DNA from: Thermoprotei archaeon
GTDB lineage: Archaea; Thermoproteota; Thermoprotei; Thermofilales; Thermofilaceae
Reading direction: 5' to 3'
Assembly (NCBI GenBank): GCA_003649495.1
Contig: QMRZ01000088.1
Span: forward strand, 1-6,548
Length of the DNA stretch: 6,548 bases
The position numbers and the translations under genes were made by a program. Below are positions 5,272 through 6,548 of this stretch, in pieces. Within the stretch, counting starts at the first letter, position 1. Each line of letters starts with the position of its first letter. The notes below the pieces were generated by a model. The model was not told the DNA's origin and searched no databases. It worked only from the letters and a program-made list of their open reading frames with translations.

Positions 5272-6003
5272 ATGGGCAAAAGGCTCCTAGTACAGAGGCG
5301 GGGTCGGGGCGGCTCTGTCTTCAGGCACCCAGGCTGGAAGAAGGTCGGCAGGGTAGCCTACAGGCCGTTCAGGATGGAGGAGGTGTACGGGAGGGTGTTG
5401 AGGGGTAGGGTCCTCGAGCTGCTGCACGATCCTGGCAGGGGGTGCCCAGTTGCCAGGGTGAAGTTTGAGGATGGTGTTGAAATGCTGATGGTGGCGGCTG
5501 AGGGGATGGCGGTGGGCCAGACCATCTACTACGGCGCGGACGCCCCCGTGAGCGTTGGCAACATCCTCCCCCTAGGGAAGGTGCCGGAGGGTACTATGGT
5601 GTGCAACGTCGAGATAAGGCCGGGCGACGGCGGCAAGATCGCTAGGGCCAGCGGCACCTACGCCATAGTACTGGCGCACAGGGGGGAGAAGACGCTGCTC
5701 CAGCTCCCCTCGAAGAAGGTCAAGGAGGTGAGCTCCCACGCGAGGGCGACTATAGGGATCGTCGCTGGGGGAGGGAGGATAGAGAAGCCCTTCCTCAAGG
5801 CTGGCAAGGTGTACCACCTCTCAAAAGCCAAATCCTTCAAGTATCCGAAGGTGAGGGGCAAGGCAATGGGCGCCTACGCCCACCCGGCTGGCGGCGGCCA
5901 TCACCCGAAGGGCCTGACGCCAGTGCCCCGCACCGCTCCACCTGGCCAGAAGGTGGGGCACATAGCGGCGAGGAGGACTGGAAGGAGGAAGGGCAGGAGG
6001 TAA
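5272..6003 (+). CDS. rpl2: 50S ribosomal protein L2 (uL2)
   Basis: uL2 is a primary 23S rRNA-binding protein needed for subunit joining and peptidyl-transferase activity. The 243-residue length is normal for archaea. Visible family features: the N-terminal MGKRLLVQRRGRGG, then HPGWKKVGRVAYRPF; GRVLELLHDPGRGCPVARVKF, the OB-like RNA-binding part; EIRPGDGGKIARASGTYA and LPSKKVKEVSSHARATIGIV, the SH3-like part; and the C-terminal GAYAHPAGGGHHP and KVGHIAARRTGRR. His204 corresponds to E. coli His229. The residue before it is Ala, where the better-known sequences have Asp (VDHP), an unusual substitution. The start is secure from GGGGTGAT upstream and the conserved N-terminus. It follows rpl23 by 11 bases and ends 221 bases before rps19. 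Confidence 0.96.
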   Translation: MGKRLLVQRRGRGGSVFRHPGWKKVGRVAYRPFRMEEVYGRVLRGRVLELLHDPGRGCPVARVKFEDGVEMLMVAAEGMAVGQTIYYGADAPVSVGNILPLGKVPEGTMVCNVEIRPGDGGKIARASGTYAIVLAHRGEKTLLQLPSKKVKEVSSHARATIGIVAGGGRIEKPFLKAGKVYHLSKAKSFKYPKVRGKAMGAYAHPAGGGHHPKGLTPVPRTAPPGQKVGHIAARRTGRRKGRR

Positions 6004-6113
6004 TCGCGCTTTACCTAGCCTTATATTCAGAATCAGGGGTGGGCGTCACCGCTCCTACCCAGCCGTACTCATCACCTCCGGGATAGTTGATGGTGGGGGA
6101 GAGATAAGCTTGC

Positions 6114-6136
6114 CGCGCGCCCGAGCTGGGCGCGTG
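6114..6136 (+). repeat. GC-rich hairpin in the rpl2-rps19 gap
   Basis: CGCGCCC (6116-6122) pairs exactly with GGGCGCG (6128-6134) around the five-base loop GAGCT. One G-T and one further C-G pair extend it to nine. No T-run follows directly, so it is not a standard intrinsic terminator, although a run of T occurs about 55 bases later within the rps19 promoter. It may stabilise a transcript end or belong to a structured RNA. Confidence 0.5.
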
Positions 6137-6183
6137 CTAGGGTGTGCCCCTCCTCGAGGGTGTGCGTGGGGCCGGTGTGGGCG

Positions 6184-6197
6184 CGAAACTTTTTATT
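6184..6197 (+). promoter_or_regulatory. Promoter of rps19 (BRE-like CGAAAC plus TATA box)
   Basis: CGAAAC at 6184-6189 followed by TTTTTATT at 6190-6197 is a good archaeal BRE/TATA pair. Transcription is predicted near 6220, about five bases before the rps19 ATG, so the message would be nearly leaderless. This implies that rps19 and the genes after it have a promoter separate from that of rpl3. Confidence 0.65.
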
Positions 6198-6224
6198 AGC
6201 TTGGTTGAAGGCTACCGGGGTACT

Positions 6225-6548
6225 ATGAGCGTCCCCTACAGGGAATTCAGGTACAGGGGCTACACGCTGGAGGAGCTACAGAGGATGTCGCTAGAGCAGC
6301 TCATAGAGGTACTGCCCGCTAGGCAGAGGAGGTCGCTCAAGAGGGGTTTGACGGAGGAGCAGCGCAAGCTACTGGAAAAGATAAGGAGGGCTAAGGAGAT
6401 GAAGGAGAAGACGGGGAAGCAGCCGATAGTGAGGACTCACGTCAGGGACATGATCATACTCCCCGAGATGGTGGGCGTCACAGTCCACGTCTATAATGGC
6501 AAGGAGTTCGTGCCCGTGGAGATAACGCCGGAGATGATAGGTCATTAC
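6225..6548 (+). CDS. rps19: 30S ribosomal protein S19 (uS19), 3' end outside the window
   Basis: uS19 sits in the head of the small subunit near the A site and the bridge to the large subunit. 108 codons are present from the ATG and the frame runs off the edge; archaeal S19 is usually about 130-155 residues, so perhaps 25-45 are missing. The N-terminal part (FRYRGYTLEELQRMSLEQLI, then LPARQRRSLKRGLTEEQ) is the archaeal/eukaryal extension absent from bacteria. The core follows with RTHVRDMIILPEMVGVTVHV and YNGKEFVPVEITPEMIGHY, the conserved motif before the C-terminal tail. The ATG is preceded by a clear promoter and a leader of only about five bases. In most archaea rps19 directly follows rpl2 in one transcript; here a 221-base gap intervenes. 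Confidence 0.95.
   Translation, partial: MSVPYREFRYRGYTLEELQRMSLEQLIEVLPARQRRSLKRGLTEEQRKLLEKIRRAKEMKEKTGKQPIVRTHVRDMIILPEMVGVTVHVYNGKEFVPVEITPEMIGHY

Larger units (their letters stand above)
6004..6224 (+). other. Gene-free gap between rpl2 and rps19
   Basis: This 221-base stretch splits ribosomal genes that are usually packed closely. I find no credible coding frame on either strand. It holds an AT-rich patch (CCTTATATTC near 6019-6028), a GC-rich hairpin at 6114-6136, a short palindrome CCTCGAGG at 6152-6159, and the rps19 promoter at 6184-6197. It may contain the 3' end of the rpl3-rpl2 transcript, a small RNA, or both; nothing here proves either. Confidence 0.6.

Noticed and set aside
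6050..6085. Minus-strand ATG with a perfect ribosome site (GGAGGTG) in the rpl2-rps19 gap
   Set aside because: The frame stops after five codons (MSTAG), so it cannot encode a meaningful protein. The match may instead be part of a structured RNA or chance.
6114..6197. Intrinsic terminator formed by the GC hairpin and the later T-run
   Set aside because: The T-run begins more than 50 bases after the stem and is better explained as the rps19 TATA box.
1..6548. Mobile elements, CRISPR arrays, tRNA or rRNA genes
   Set aside because: I found no transposase or integrase-like protein, no regularly spaced direct repeats, no TTCGA-type tRNA arm in a cloverleaf setting and no rRNA-like sequence.

Overview
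This window looks like a chromosomal segment of a hyperthermophilic archaeon of the Thermoproteota (Crenarchaeota), possibly in or near the Desulfurococcales. The grounds are the archaeal/eukaryal-type ribosomal proteins uL3, uL4, uL23, uL2 and uS19, an archaeal SecY, heavy use of AGG/AGA for arginine and ATA for isoleucine, G+C-rich DNA, AT-rich TATA-like boxes about 25-30 bases before starts, and GGTGAT/GAGG-type ribosome binding sites. The genus cannot be fixed from the sequence alone.

Layout from left to right. (1) Positions 1-744 hold the C-terminal half of secY, cut by the window edge. (2) Positions 727-1782 hold two minus-strand genes for small, apparently paralogous membrane proteins of unknown function. 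The second one runs into the secY 3' end. (3) Positions 1783-1948 form a divergent control region with an 8-base inverted repeat around a possible minus-strand TATA box. (4) Positions 1949-2167 encode a 72-residue winged-helix DNA-binding protein. (5) Positions 2218-2316 are a candidate gene for a tiny basic protein. (6) Positions 2324-3163 encode a SPOUT-class RNA methyltransferase of the MTH1/COG2106 type. (7) Positions 3215-6003 are the start of the S10-type ribosomal operon, rpl3-rpl4-rpl23-rpl2. It has its own promoter, and the rpl3/rpl4 and rpl4/rpl23 junctions overlap. (8) Positions 6004-6224 are a gene-free gap with a GC-rich hairpin and a new promoter. (9) From 6225 to the window end lies the start of rps19.

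Most of the window serves translation and protein export: large-subunit proteins around the peptidyl-transferase centre and exit tunnel (uL2, uL3, uL4, uL23), a probable RNA modification enzyme just upstream, and the SecY channel onto which ribosomes dock. The unusual parts are the secY end lying upstream of rpl3 instead of at the far end of the spc cluster, the unknown paired membrane proteins with a divergent regulator, the tiny basic ORF before the methyltransferase, the gap splitting rpl2 from rps19, and an altered residue next to the conserved histidine of uL2. I saw no mobile element, CRISPR array, tRNA or rRNA.
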